Shown here one piece after another: positions 16,992-26,305 of a stretch of 64,000 nt of DNA. Each line of letters starts with the position of its first letter. Position 1 is the stretch's first letter. Under the pieces are notes generated by a model. That model worked only from the letters and a program-made list of their open reading frames with translations, had not been told where the DNA came from and made no database searches. The DNA lies in the NCBI GenBank assembly GCA_964390805.1, contig CAYMKL010000004.1, forward strand, positions 1 through 64,000, written 5' to 3'. The position numbers and the translations under genes are program-made. Source of the stretch: CAYMKL01 sp964390805 (GTDB lineage: Bacteria; Chloroflexota; Anaerolineae; VGOG01).

Positions 16992-18257
16992 ATGAGCCCG
17001 CAAGTACTCACGCTCGACGACTTTGAATTAGAGGGCCAGACCGTCCTGCTGCGGGTGGACATCAACTCGCCAGTGGATCGCCAGACGAAGGCGATTAAGG
17101 ACGACACCCGAATCCGCCGCTGCCTGCCGACCATTGAGGAATTGGGCAGTGGCGGGGCGCGGGTGGTGATCCTGGCCCACCAGGGCGATCCCCTCGACTA
17201 TGAGAATTTCACGCCGCTGGCCCAGCACGCAGAACTGCTGTCCCGACTGCTGGGGCGTCCCGTTGCGTATCTGGACGACGTGGCCGGCCCGGCGGCCCGC
17301 CAGCATATCCGTGCGTTGCGGAATGGCGAGATTCTCTTGCTTGAAAACGTGCGCATTCATACCGAGGAGACCATCATCTTCGAGGAGGAGGTGCGCCTCA
17401 GCCCGGCGGAGCAGGCGCAGACCTACGTGGTGCGCAATCTGGCCCCGCTGGCCGACCTGTACGTTTGCGACGCCTTTGCCGCCGCTCACCGCTCCGAACC
17501 GACGCTGGTTGGCTTCCCACAGGTCTTGCCTTCGGCGGCAGGCCGGCTCTTCGAGGAAGAGCTGCGGGTGCTCACCCAGGTGCGTGGCCAGCCGGAGCGG
17601 CCTTGCCTCTTCCTGCTGGGCGGCGCTAAGATCCTGGATGCCTTCAAGATGATGCGCGCGGCCCTCGAGTGCGGCACGGCTGACAGCGTGCTCACCGTCG
17701 GACTGACGGGTGAGATCATGCTCATCGCCGCGGGCTACGAGCTGGGCGAGGCAACGCTGGCTTTTCTCAGGGAGAAGAACCTGCTCGATTTTGTGAAGTC
17801 AGCGCGCGAACTGCTGGCTACGTTCGGCGATCGGTTGCACTACCCGCTGGACGTTGCCGTGGTGGAGGATGGGGAGCGGCAGGAGCTACTGCGTGAGACG
17901 TTGCCCGCTCCTGGCATGATCGTGGACGTCGGGCAGCGCACGGTGGAAGACTACAGCGCCCGAATCGCCGCCGCTGGCACGATCTTCGTCAACGGCCCGG
18001 CCGGCATCTACGAGGAAGAGGCGTCTGCCTTTGGCACGCGGTCCCTGTGGGAAGCGATGGCCGCGTCGCCGGCCTTCACTGTCATCGGCGGAGGGGATAG
18101 CATCGCCGCAGCCCGCAAGTTCGGCGTGCTCAATGGCCTTTCCTACGTCTGCACGGCGGGGGGTGGGTTGGTGCGCTTTCTGGCAGGCGAGCCGCTGCCC
18201 GTGGTCAACGCCTTGGCAGAGGCCGCTACTAGACAGCCAGGGGGGATTACTGAATGA
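16992..18257 (+). CDS. Phosphoglycerate kinase, archaeal type
   Basis: A 421-residue PGK with motifs RVDINSPV (substrate loop), ILLLENVR, CDAFAAAHR, LLGGAK, NGPAGIYEE and GGGDSIAA. The wording RVDINSPV and the DAFAAAHR/PSAAGRLFE blocks match the archaeal branch rather than bacterial PGK. It converts 1,3-bisphosphoglycerate and ADP to 3-phosphoglycerate and ATP. GAGAGGGTG precedes the ATG. Its end overlaps the next gene by 4 bp (ATGA), so the two are probably translationally coupled. Confidence 0.93.
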   Translation: MSPQVLTLDDFELEGQTVLLRVDINSPVDRQTKAIKDDTRIRRCLPTIEELGSGGARVVILAHQGDPLDYENFTPLAQHAELLSRLLGRPVAYLDDVAGPAARQHIRALRNGEILLLENVRIHTEETIIFEEEVRLSPAEQAQTYVVRNLAPLADLYVCDAFAAAHRSEPTLVGFPQVLPSAAGRLFEEELRVLTQVRGQPERPCLFLLGGAKILDAFKMMRAALECGTADSVLTVGLTGEIMLIAAGYELGEATLAFLREKNLLDFVKSARELLATFGDRLHYPLDVAVVEDGERQELLRETLPAPGMIVDVGQRTVEDYSARIAAAGTIFVNGPAGIYEEEASAFGTRSLWEAMAASPAFTVIGGGDSIAAARKFGVLNGLSYVCTAGGGLVRFLAGEPLPVVNALAEAATRQPGGITE

Positions 18258-19261
18258 TGAGCAAACCGAATCATTGGCCAGAGGCCCGAGGCCTCCACAT
18301 TCTAGGAATCACTTACGGCCTTGGCTCCAACAATCGGGACTTGATCTTCAACCCTGAGTTCTTCGAGCCAGGGGAGATCCAGTCGCAGATCACCAACTGG
18401 TGCGACATCGAGTACATCCCCTACGGCCCCGATCTCGATGCCTACTGCCACTTCCTGGACGACCCTGCCCTGCCGTTCGACATAGCGGTGAGTGAGCGAG
18501 AGTTGCTTGTGCAGGGCGACCTGAGCCGCCTCGACCGCGAGGGGCACGACCGGCGCTGGTCGCTGCTGGGCAACATGGGGTTGTTTTTTCGCTACGCGCT
18601 GACGGTGCAGGAGCGGCACGGCATCTACGCCTTCCACGCTTCGTCCATCTACAAGCCCCAGGCCGATGAGCTGCTGGTGATCGTCGGCAAGGCGGGGGCG
18701 GGGAAGACGGTGTATCTGCTGGAGGCGCTGGCGCGGGACTACCAGATCTTCAGCACCGAAATGACCTACTTCCGACTGACACCGAGGGGCGTTGTTTTCT
18801 ATCGCGGCGCGCTGATGGACAACATCCGGGTGGGGAACTTCGTGTATGATTTCCCAGAAGCAGCCGAGCGTTTGGAATTGGAGCTGCCGCAGGTAGATAA
18901 TCCCTGGGAGGCCAAGATCAGCGTGAGCATGAGAAGGGTCACTACGGATCAGGCAGCGTTGCTCAACCCGAAGTTGTCCTTCATCTTCCCCCGCATCGAG
19001 GCCGGGCGGGAGCACGCCATCGTCAACGACGTCGCCCGCCCGCGCACGTTGGTGCGGCTTCTGTTCGAAAGCGCATCTGAGAAAATCGGCAGCACGACGT
19101 TGCTGTACGAGGAACTTCCGCTGGCTGGGCTGGACAGCCCAGCGCTGGCGCAAGCCCGCTGGGAGGCGGTCTCGCAGCTTGTGGCCGCTCCCCACTGGGA
19201 GATCAAACAGGCCAGGACGATCCTGGCCGGACCAAAATCTAGTATGGAGGGTATTGACTGA
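18254..19261 (+). CDS. P-loop protein resembling HPr kinase/phosphorylase
   Basis: A 335-residue protein with a Walker A loop, VGKAGAGKT (144-152), preceded by YAFHASS (125-131). That arrangement resembles the HPrK/PEP-carboxykinase-like nucleotide-binding fold. The N-terminal 100 residues match nothing I recognise. The gene overlaps PGK by 4 bp and ComA by 1 bp, so it is locked into that operon. It could be a small-molecule kinase acting on a pathway intermediate or a regulatory protein kinase. Function unknown. Confidence 0.6.
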   Translation: MMSKPNHWPEARGLHILGITYGLGSNNRDLIFNPEFFEPGEIQSQITNWCDIEYIPYGPDLDAYCHFLDDPALPFDIAVSERELLVQGDLSRLDREGHDRRWSLLGNMGLFFRYALTVQERHGIYAFHASSIYKPQADELLVIVGKAGAGKTVYLLEALARDYQIFSTEMTYFRLTPRGVVFYRGALMDNIRVGNFVYDFPEAAERLELELPQVDNPWEAKISVSMRRVTTDQAALLNPKLSFIFPRIEAGREHAIVNDVARPRTLVRLLFESASEKIGSTTLLYEELPLAGLDSPALAQARWEAVSQLVAAPHWEIKQARTILAGPKSSMEGID

Positions 19262-20067
19262 TGAGCAAAGCATGGGAAGGCGTGTTTCGTATGCCGGAAC
19301 CGGGGCGCAGCATGAAGCCGCGCACCAACGGTTTCACCATGGTGTTGGACAAGGGGCTCGGCCGTTACGCCGCTGAGGACTTGATGGCCACCGCTGCTGA
19401 CTACATTGACTTTCTGAAATTCTCGTTTGGAACCTCGGCCTTCTACGACGAGAAGGTGCTGCGCGATAAGGTGGAAATCGTGACCGGCGCTGGCGTGGAC
19501 ATCTATCCCGGCGGCACGTTTCTGGAAGTGACAGTGTGCCAGCAGTGTTATCCCGCTTATCTGCGGCGTGCGAAGGAACTGGGCTTTACGGCCATCGAAG
19601 TATCCGATGGCACGATGGAGATGTCGGACGATTGCCGCGCCGACTGCATCAAGCGCGCCCTGGATGCCGGCTTCAAGGTGCTCACCGAGGTTGGCAAGAA
19701 GAGCCCTGATGAAAAGGTAGCCATAGCCGAGATGCACCGGCTGATCGCCCACGACCTGGAGCTGGGCGCGACCGTCGTCATCGTCGAGGCCCGCGAGGCC
19801 GGCAAGGGCGTGGGCATCTTTGACAAGTCCGGCGCAGTGAACGAGAGTGAGGTAGACCAGATCGTTGCCGGCGTGGCCGAGCTGGACAAGCTGATGTGGG
19901 AAGCACCGATCAAGAACCAGCAGCAGTACCTGATCCTGCGCTTCGGCAACAACGTCAACCTGGGGAACGTCCCCACCACCGACGTACTGGCGCTGGAGGC
20001 GTTGCGCCAGGGCCTGCGTGGCGACACGCTCAAGCGGGCCATTGCGCGGGGAATTCAGGTGCGATAG
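19261..20067 (+). CDS. comA: Phosphosulfolactate synthase (ComA family)
   Basis: A 268-residue TIM-barrel protein. Blocks FTMVLDKGLG, DYIDFLKFSFGTSA, IYPGGTFLE, AIEVSDGTMEM, VLTEVGKKSPD, FEAP-like WEAPIKNQQ and LEALRQGLRGDT match ComA, which adds sulfite to phosphoenolpyruvate to form (R)-phosphosulfolactate. In methanogens this opens coenzyme M synthesis; homologues occur in some bacteria. ATG overlaps the upstream stop (TGATG), with ATGGAGGG as SD. The next genes of the CoM route (ComB, ComC) are not in the window, so the fate of the product is open. Confidence 0.9.
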   Translation: MSKAWEGVFRMPEPGRSMKPRTNGFTMVLDKGLGRYAAEDLMATAADYIDFLKFSFGTSAFYDEKVLRDKVEIVTGAGVDIYPGGTFLEVTVCQQCYPAYLRRAKELGFTAIEVSDGTMEMSDDCRADCIKRALDAGFKVLTEVGKKSPDEKVAIAEMHRLIAHDLELGATVVIVEAREAGKGVGIFDKSGAVNESEVDQIVAGVAELDKLMWEAPIKNQQQYLILRFGNNVNLGNVPTTDVLALEALRQGLRGDTLKRAIARGIQVR

Positions 20068-20079
20068 GAGGTTTTGGAC

Positions 20080-20742
20080 ATGAAATTCTTCTTGGACAGC
20101 GCGCATGTTCACGAGATCGCACATGCGCTGGAGATGTGGAACCTGGACGGTGTCACCACCAACCCGCGGCACGTCCAGGCTTCAGGCAAGTCGTTCCTCA
20201 AGGCCATCCGCGAGATCGCCGATCTTTTCAAGGACACCGACAAGCCCATTTCCGTGGAGGTCAACCCGCATTACGATGACTACAAGGCTATGGTTGCGGA
20301 GGCTGAGAAGCTGGCAGCAATCAGCCCCAACTTCGTGATCAAGCTCCCGGCCACAGAGGCAGGCTTCAAGGCCATCACGGTGCTCAAGGAGCAAGGCATC
20401 CGCAGCAACCTGACCCTGGTCTTCTCGGCCTCGCAGGCGCTTCAAGCGATGCGGATGGGCGCCTACTTCGTCTCGCCCTTTATCGGCTGGAAGGAATCCA
20501 ACGGCGAGGAGACACTTGGCCTGATCTCGGATATTGTCACTATTCGCGACAACTATGATTTTTCCACTGAGATCATTGTCGCCGCCATACGCAACGGCCG
20601 GCAAATCGTGGATGCTGCTGTCGCCGGGGCCGACATCGTCACGGCGGGGTTCGCAGTCTACCAGGATGCCTTTGATCATCCTTACACCCACATGGGGCTG
20701 AAGAAGTTTCAGTCCTTCTGGGATCAAACGCCCTATGAGTAA
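20080..20742 (+). CDS. Transaldolase of the FSA/TalC (small) family
   Basis: A 220-residue class I aldolase, the usual length for fructose-6-phosphate aldolase/TalC proteins. The Schiff-base lysine is K88 in FVIKLPATEAG; other blocks are LDGVTTNP and LTLVFSASQALQA. Two sites differ from the canonical pattern: TTNPT is TTNPR, and the SPFVGR block is SPFIGWKES (W137 where an Arg usually contacts substrate phosphate). The substrate may therefore be unusual. ATG 20080 is preceded by AGGAGG at 20066-20071. It follows comA by 12 bp. Confidence 0.88.
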   Translation: MKFFLDSAHVHEIAHALEMWNLDGVTTNPRHVQASGKSFLKAIREIADLFKDTDKPISVEVNPHYDDYKAMVAEAEKLAAISPNFVIKLPATEAGFKAITVLKEQGIRSNLTLVFSASQALQAMRMGAYFVSPFIGWKESNGEETLGLISDIVTIRDNYDFSTEIIVAAIRNGRQIVDAAVAGADIVTAGFAVYQDAFDHPYTHMGLKKFQSFWDQTPYE

Positions 20743-20747
20743 CAGGA

Positions 20748-22166
20748 ATGGCTGAACGACTCAGGGAGCAAGTGACCCCACCACCCAAAATCGTATACGT
20801 TGGGGCCGGGAGCGCGGTCTTTGGGCTCAAAGCTCTGGGCTCCATTATTCGATCCGAACGCCTACGAGGTACTGAGCTCTGGTTGGTTGACATTGATGAG
20901 CCCGCCCTCGCAACGATGACCCGGCTGGCGGAGGTGTTGAACCGGGAATGGGGCGCACAGATGCGCATTAACAGCACCACCAGGCGCCGTGAGGCACTGC
21001 CCAACGCTGACTTCGTCATCGTCTCCGTGCAGGTCGGGCCTCGTGAGGAGGTTTGGGAAAAGGATTGGCGCATCCCGCTCCGGCATGGCCTTCGCCAACC
21101 TTACGCCGAAAACAGCGGACCGGGCGCGTTTGCCCATACTGCTCGAAACATGCCTCTGATCATGGACATTGCCCGCGATATGGAGGAGCTTTGTCCTGAG
21201 GCGTGGTACCTCAACTTCACCAACCCTCTCATTCGCCTGACGTGGGCTGTGGAGCGTTACAGCAAAATCAAGGTGGTGGGGCTGTGTCATCAACTGTACT
21301 GGGCCTACGCCATGGTCATGGCGGTGCTGGCGGATCGGTACGGCGTGCCGATCCCGGAGGGCTTTAACGTTCACACCAGTTATGAGAACAAGCCCTATCT
21401 GGCGCCCGTAATGGCTGCTGGCTACGAGCACTTCGACATCAAGGCGGCTGGCCTGAATCATTTTTCCTGGGTCTACGATATTCGTGACCGCGAGACCGGT
21501 GAAGAGCTTTACCCTTTGCTGCGTCGGCGATGGCTCAACGAATATCGCAGGGATTTTGAGCCGCTCACCCGTGAGCTCTTCGAGATTTTTGGCCTGATGC
21601 CCACGCCGGGTGACGCGCATCTGTGCGAGTTTCTGCCCTGGACCCACGATCCCGTCGCCAAGCCCTGGGAGAAGTACAACTTGACGCTGCAAAGCTTTGA
21701 TGGCAATTGGCGTCGCCGCGCCGACCGCAGGGCCATGGCCGAGGGAATCGTCAGAGGAGAGCGGTCGCCTGGGGAGCTGAGGTGGGTTCGCAGCGAAGGC
21801 ATCACCGAAATTGTCGAGGGCATCACCTTCAACGATAACGCCTACTACCACCAGCTTGATCTTCCCAACCAGGGCCTCATTCCAAACTTGCCTGATGGCG
21901 CCATCGTTGAGGTCCCAGGAATCATTTCCGGCCTGGGCATTCGTGGCTTTAGCATGGCTCCTCTTCCCGACCCCATAGCCGAGTTGTGCCGGCGTGAGTT
22001 GGTCTATAGCTCACTGGTGCTTGACGCTTGCTACCACGGCGACAAGGACCTGGCCCTGCAAGCCCTCTTGCTCGACCCGATGATCAACGACATTGACCGG
22101 GCGCGGGCCATTTTGGATGATTTCCTGGTCGAATTTGCCGAGTACTTGCCCCAGTTTATCGGGTAG
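20748..22166 (+). CDS. Family 4 (GH4-type) NAD-dependent glycosidase
   Basis: A 472-residue enzyme of the GH4 type, which hydrolyses alpha- or beta-glycosides by an NAD- and metal-dependent redox elimination. Seen are the dinucleotide motif VGAGSAVFG (18-26), NFTNP (156-160), the metal-binding pair C180-H181 in GLCHQ and N237-H238 in GLNHFSW. Length and the nearby UxaC/UxaE genes would suit an alpha-glucuronidase or galacturonidase. The ComA/transaldolase context would allow a sulfosugar glycosidase. It starts 5 bp after the transaldolase stop. Confidence 0.85.
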   Translation: MAERLREQVTPPPKIVYVGAGSAVFGLKALGSIIRSERLRGTELWLVDIDEPALATMTRLAEVLNREWGAQMRINSTTRRREALPNADFVIVSVQVGPREEVWEKDWRIPLRHGLRQPYAENSGPGAFAHTARNMPLIMDIARDMEELCPEAWYLNFTNPLIRLTWAVERYSKIKVVGLCHQLYWAYAMVMAVLADRYGVPIPEGFNVHTSYENKPYLAPVMAAGYEHFDIKAAGLNHFSWVYDIRDRETGEELYPLLRRRWLNEYRRDFEPLTRELFEIFGLMPTPGDAHLCEFLPWTHDPVAKPWEKYNLTLQSFDGNWRRRADRRAMAEGIVRGERSPGELRWVRSEGITEIVEGITFNDNAYYHQLDLPNQGLIPNLPDGAIVEVPGIISGLGIRGFSMAPLPDPIAELCRRELVYSSLVLDACYHGDKDLALQALLLDPMINDIDRARAILDDFLVEFAEYLPQFIG

Positions 22167-22178
22167 TCAACTTGAACC

Positions 22179-23312
22179 ATGAAAACAACCGGGCGACGGA
22201 GCTCGAAGGTCTCTCAAACTTCCGAGCTCTGCTTGAAGCACACCCTGTTCCCCAGCATTGACGAGATGCTCGCGCCAGAGGCACTGAGCACGCTGGCAGA
22301 GCAGCCGGTGGCATCCGTGCGCCGTCTACCTCTTCGGGCCGACTATGCCAAATCCGGCAGCCATCTACTGGTGGTAGAGACGAACGATGGACAGGGCCCG
22401 CGCTGCATTTTGAAGCGTGTCTCGCCGACCCGAGACTGGCTGATGCGCGCCACCGATGACCGGCTCTGTCGGTCGGTCATGCTGTGGCAGCACGGCTTCT
22501 TCGATCTCATGCCGCCGCAAATTGAGCATGGCATATTGGCTTGTTGCCGGGATGGACAGGGCTGGGCCATCCTCATGCGGGACGTTGGAGCGGCGCTCGT
22601 TCCCTACTCCCGCCTCAGCGTGGCTGACAACGAGTGCCTCCTCGACGCCATGTCCGCCCTGCACGCCACCTTTTTTGAGAGGCCCGAGCTGGCCGATCCC
22701 GCTCTTGGCTTGTGCCCGCTGCGATACGTCTACACCATGTTCTCGCCGCGGACAGGCCACCGTGAAGCCGGCGGCGACGATGAGATTCCACAGCGTATCC
22801 TGGAAGGCTGGGATCTGGTGCAGACGCTGGTCGAACCCGATGTGGCCGATGTGCTTCAGGAGCTGGTGGGTGATCCGAAACCACTGTGCGAGGCCCTCAG
22901 TCGCTACCCACGCACGCTGGTTCATGGCGATTGGAGACATGCTAATGTAGGGTTGCCGCGTGGAGAGCAAACACGAGTGGTCATACTCGATTGGCAGCTT
23001 GCCGCGGCTGCGCCACCGTCTGTAGAACTCGGTCGGTATCTGGGAACCAATTCGGCGCTTCTGCCAGTCTCCAAAGAGGCGGCACTGGCGTGCTACCGGC
23101 AGAGATTGGCCCACCGCCTTGGCTCCCGGTTCAATGAAAACTGGTGGCGTCCTCAATTGGAGCTGGGGCTGCTTGGTGGCTTCGTCCAGGACGCCTGGGC
23201 CATCGCCTTGAAAGCCACGCATTGGCGCGTAGGGGCAGGGGCACGCGACCGCTGGCGAGCCGACTTGCAATGGTGGTCCGAGCGGGTTCGGGTCGGGGTG
23301 AGGTGGCTGTAA
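22179..23312 (+). CDS. APH/choline-kinase-like phosphotransferase
   Basis: A 377-residue protein of the aminoglycoside phosphotransferase/ChoK fold. The catalytic loop is HGDWRHAN (H249, D251, N256) and the metal-binding Asp is D271 in ILDWQLA. An N-terminal Lys (CILKRVS) may bind ATP. It follows the GH4 gene by 12 bp. Families of this fold phosphorylate small hydroxylated compounds, so in a sugar operon a sugar or aglycone kinase is more likely than antibiotic resistance. Substrate unknown. Confidence 0.72.
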   Translation: MKTTGRRSSKVSQTSELCLKHTLFPSIDEMLAPEALSTLAEQPVASVRRLPLRADYAKSGSHLLVVETNDGQGPRCILKRVSPTRDWLMRATDDRLCRSVMLWQHGFFDLMPPQIEHGILACCRDGQGWAILMRDVGAALVPYSRLSVADNECLLDAMSALHATFFERPELADPALGLCPLRYVYTMFSPRTGHREAGGDDEIPQRILEGWDLVQTLVEPDVADVLQELVGDPKPLCEALSRYPRTLVHGDWRHANVGLPRGEQTRVVILDWQLAAAAPPSVELGRYLGTNSALLPVSKEAALACYRQRLAHRLGSRFNENWWRPQLELGLLGGFVQDAWAIALKATHWRVGAGARDRWRADLQWWSERVRVGVRWL

Positions 23313-23367
23313 TCGTCAACATAACTTCGTGGGACAAGATGCCATCTTGTCCCACGCTTGATTACCA

Positions 23368-24675
23368 ATGTCAGAATTCACCATACCCTACGGCAAAGGA
23401 CATCTGAGCTTTCACCTGCCAGATGGCATAGAGGCTGAGGTCGTGGTGCCGCCGGGGATGCCAGCGGCGCCCGATCCCGCTGGCAGTGTCGGAGCAGCAT
23501 TGGCTGCGCCGGTGGGGGGCGTGGACCTGGCGAGCTTTCGGAGCGCCAACTCCGCCGCCATCGCTGTCAACGACAAGACCCGGCCAGTCCCCCACCAATA
23601 CCTGCTACCCCCACTGCTGCACCGCCTTGAGGATCTTGGGCTATCCCCCGAGGCGATCCAGCTCATCATCGCCACGGGAACGCACCCACCCATGACGCCG
23701 GAGGAATACCCTCGCGTCATCCCGGAGGAGATCCTCACTCGCTATCGGGTGGTGTGCCACGACGCCGACGACCGGGAGAATCTGCTGCGCCTGGGCACGA
23801 CCTCGCGGGGCAGCCCGGTCTGGATCAACCGCCACTTCGTCGAGGCGGATCTGCGGATCGTCGTCGGCAACATTGAGCCACACCAGTTCCAGGGCTTCTC
23901 CGGCGGGGTCAAGAGCGCGGCCATCGGACTGGCCGGGCGGGGCACGATCAACCATAACCATGCCATGATGACCGACCCTTGCGCCCAGTTGGGCTACTAC
24001 GCTGATAATCCGGCTCGGCAGGACGTGGAGGAGATCGGACGGCTGATCGGCGTGCACCTGGCTCTGAATGTCATCCTCAACGGGCGGAAGGAGATCGTGC
24101 GGGCCATCGCGGGGGAGCCACGGACCGTGATGGAGGCTGGGATTCCACTGAGCCGCGAGGTCTGCCAGGTAGCGATTGCCGCCCCGTTCGACCTGGTGAT
24201 AGCTTCACCCGGTGGGCATCCCAAAGACCTCAACTTGTACCAATCCCAAAAGGCACTGGCCCACGCCGGTCTGGTCACACGAGATGGTGGGACGGTGTTG
24301 CTGGCGGCGGCCTGCCCGGAGGGAACTGGAAGCAAGAGCTACGAAGCCTGGATAGAAGGCCTACGCTCATACGAAGAAGTCTTTGCCCGCTTTAAGCAAG
24401 AGGGCTTTCAGGTGGGACCGCACAAAGCTTATCAGATCGCCCGGGACGCGGCCCGCGTGCACGTGGTTCTGGTTTCGAGCCTGGCTCCTGATTTTGTGCG
24501 CACCCTGCTGCTCACACCCGCTCGCAGTATAGACGAGGCACTGGCGATGGCCCTGTCTGATCTCCCATCGGACGTGCGGGTGGGCATTATGCCACTGGCC
24601 TCATCCATGATCCCTTACACCTCCTCGGCTTCTTCAGCGAATACTCCGAGTACCCCCCCGGCACCTCTGGGCTAG
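23368..24675 (+). CDS. LarA-family (DUF2088) racemase/epimerase
   Basis: A 435-residue LarA-family protein. LarA enzymes racemise or epimerise 2-hydroxyacids using a nickel-pincer cofactor bound to a lysine. The expected residues are present: H106 in ATGTHPPM, H172 in EPHQF, K182 in SGGVKS and H196/H198 in NHNH. The Ser/Thr/Pro-rich C-terminus (after about 415) looks unstructured. No cofactor genes larB, larC or larE are nearby. Its substrate may be a sugar acid, or sulfolactate given the comA neighbour; both are guesses. Confidence 0.82.
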   Translation: MSEFTIPYGKGHLSFHLPDGIEAEVVVPPGMPAAPDPAGSVGAALAAPVGGVDLASFRSANSAAIAVNDKTRPVPHQYLLPPLLHRLEDLGLSPEAIQLIIATGTHPPMTPEEYPRVIPEEILTRYRVVCHDADDRENLLRLGTTSRGSPVWINRHFVEADLRIVVGNIEPHQFQGFSGGVKSAAIGLAGRGTINHNHAMMTDPCAQLGYYADNPARQDVEEIGRLIGVHLALNVILNGRKEIVRAIAGEPRTVMEAGIPLSREVCQVAIAAPFDLVIASPGGHPKDLNLYQSQKALAHAGLVTRDGGTVLLAAACPEGTGSKSYEAWIEGLRSYEEVFARFKQEGFQVGPHKAYQIARDAARVHVVLVSSLAPDFVRTLLLTPARSIDEALAMALSDLPSDVRVGIMPLASSMIPYTSSASSANTPSTPPAPLG

Positions 24676-24714
24676 AACCAGTTCCTCCTGAACAAACCCA
24701 CACTTCTAGCTGAT

Positions 24715-24743
24715 TTGCCAATTAGCAGCAAATGTCCTACAAT
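24715..24743 (+). promoter_or_regulatory. Candidate promoter of the hexuronate genes
   Basis: TTGCCA (24715-24720), 17-bp spacer, TACAAT (24738-24743), about 100 bp upstream of the UxaC start. The leader has no clear Shine-Dalgarno before the ATG at 24851. Confidence 0.5.
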
Positions 24744-24850
24744 AAGTGTGAGTTTCGGAAAGGCGTTGATATAGCGCCGAGTCTTGCCTACCTGCGCCAG
24801 CTTGGGCTACTAGCCTCTCAACCTTAACCCCAACCTTAGCCCTGCAGATC

Positions 24851-26302
<1,452 letters not shown>

Positions 26303-26305
26303 CGT

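Noticed and set aside
22179..23312. Aminoglycoside resistance gene
   Set aside because: The fold is shared by many small-molecule kinases, and the gene is embedded in a sugar operon with no resistance or mobile context.
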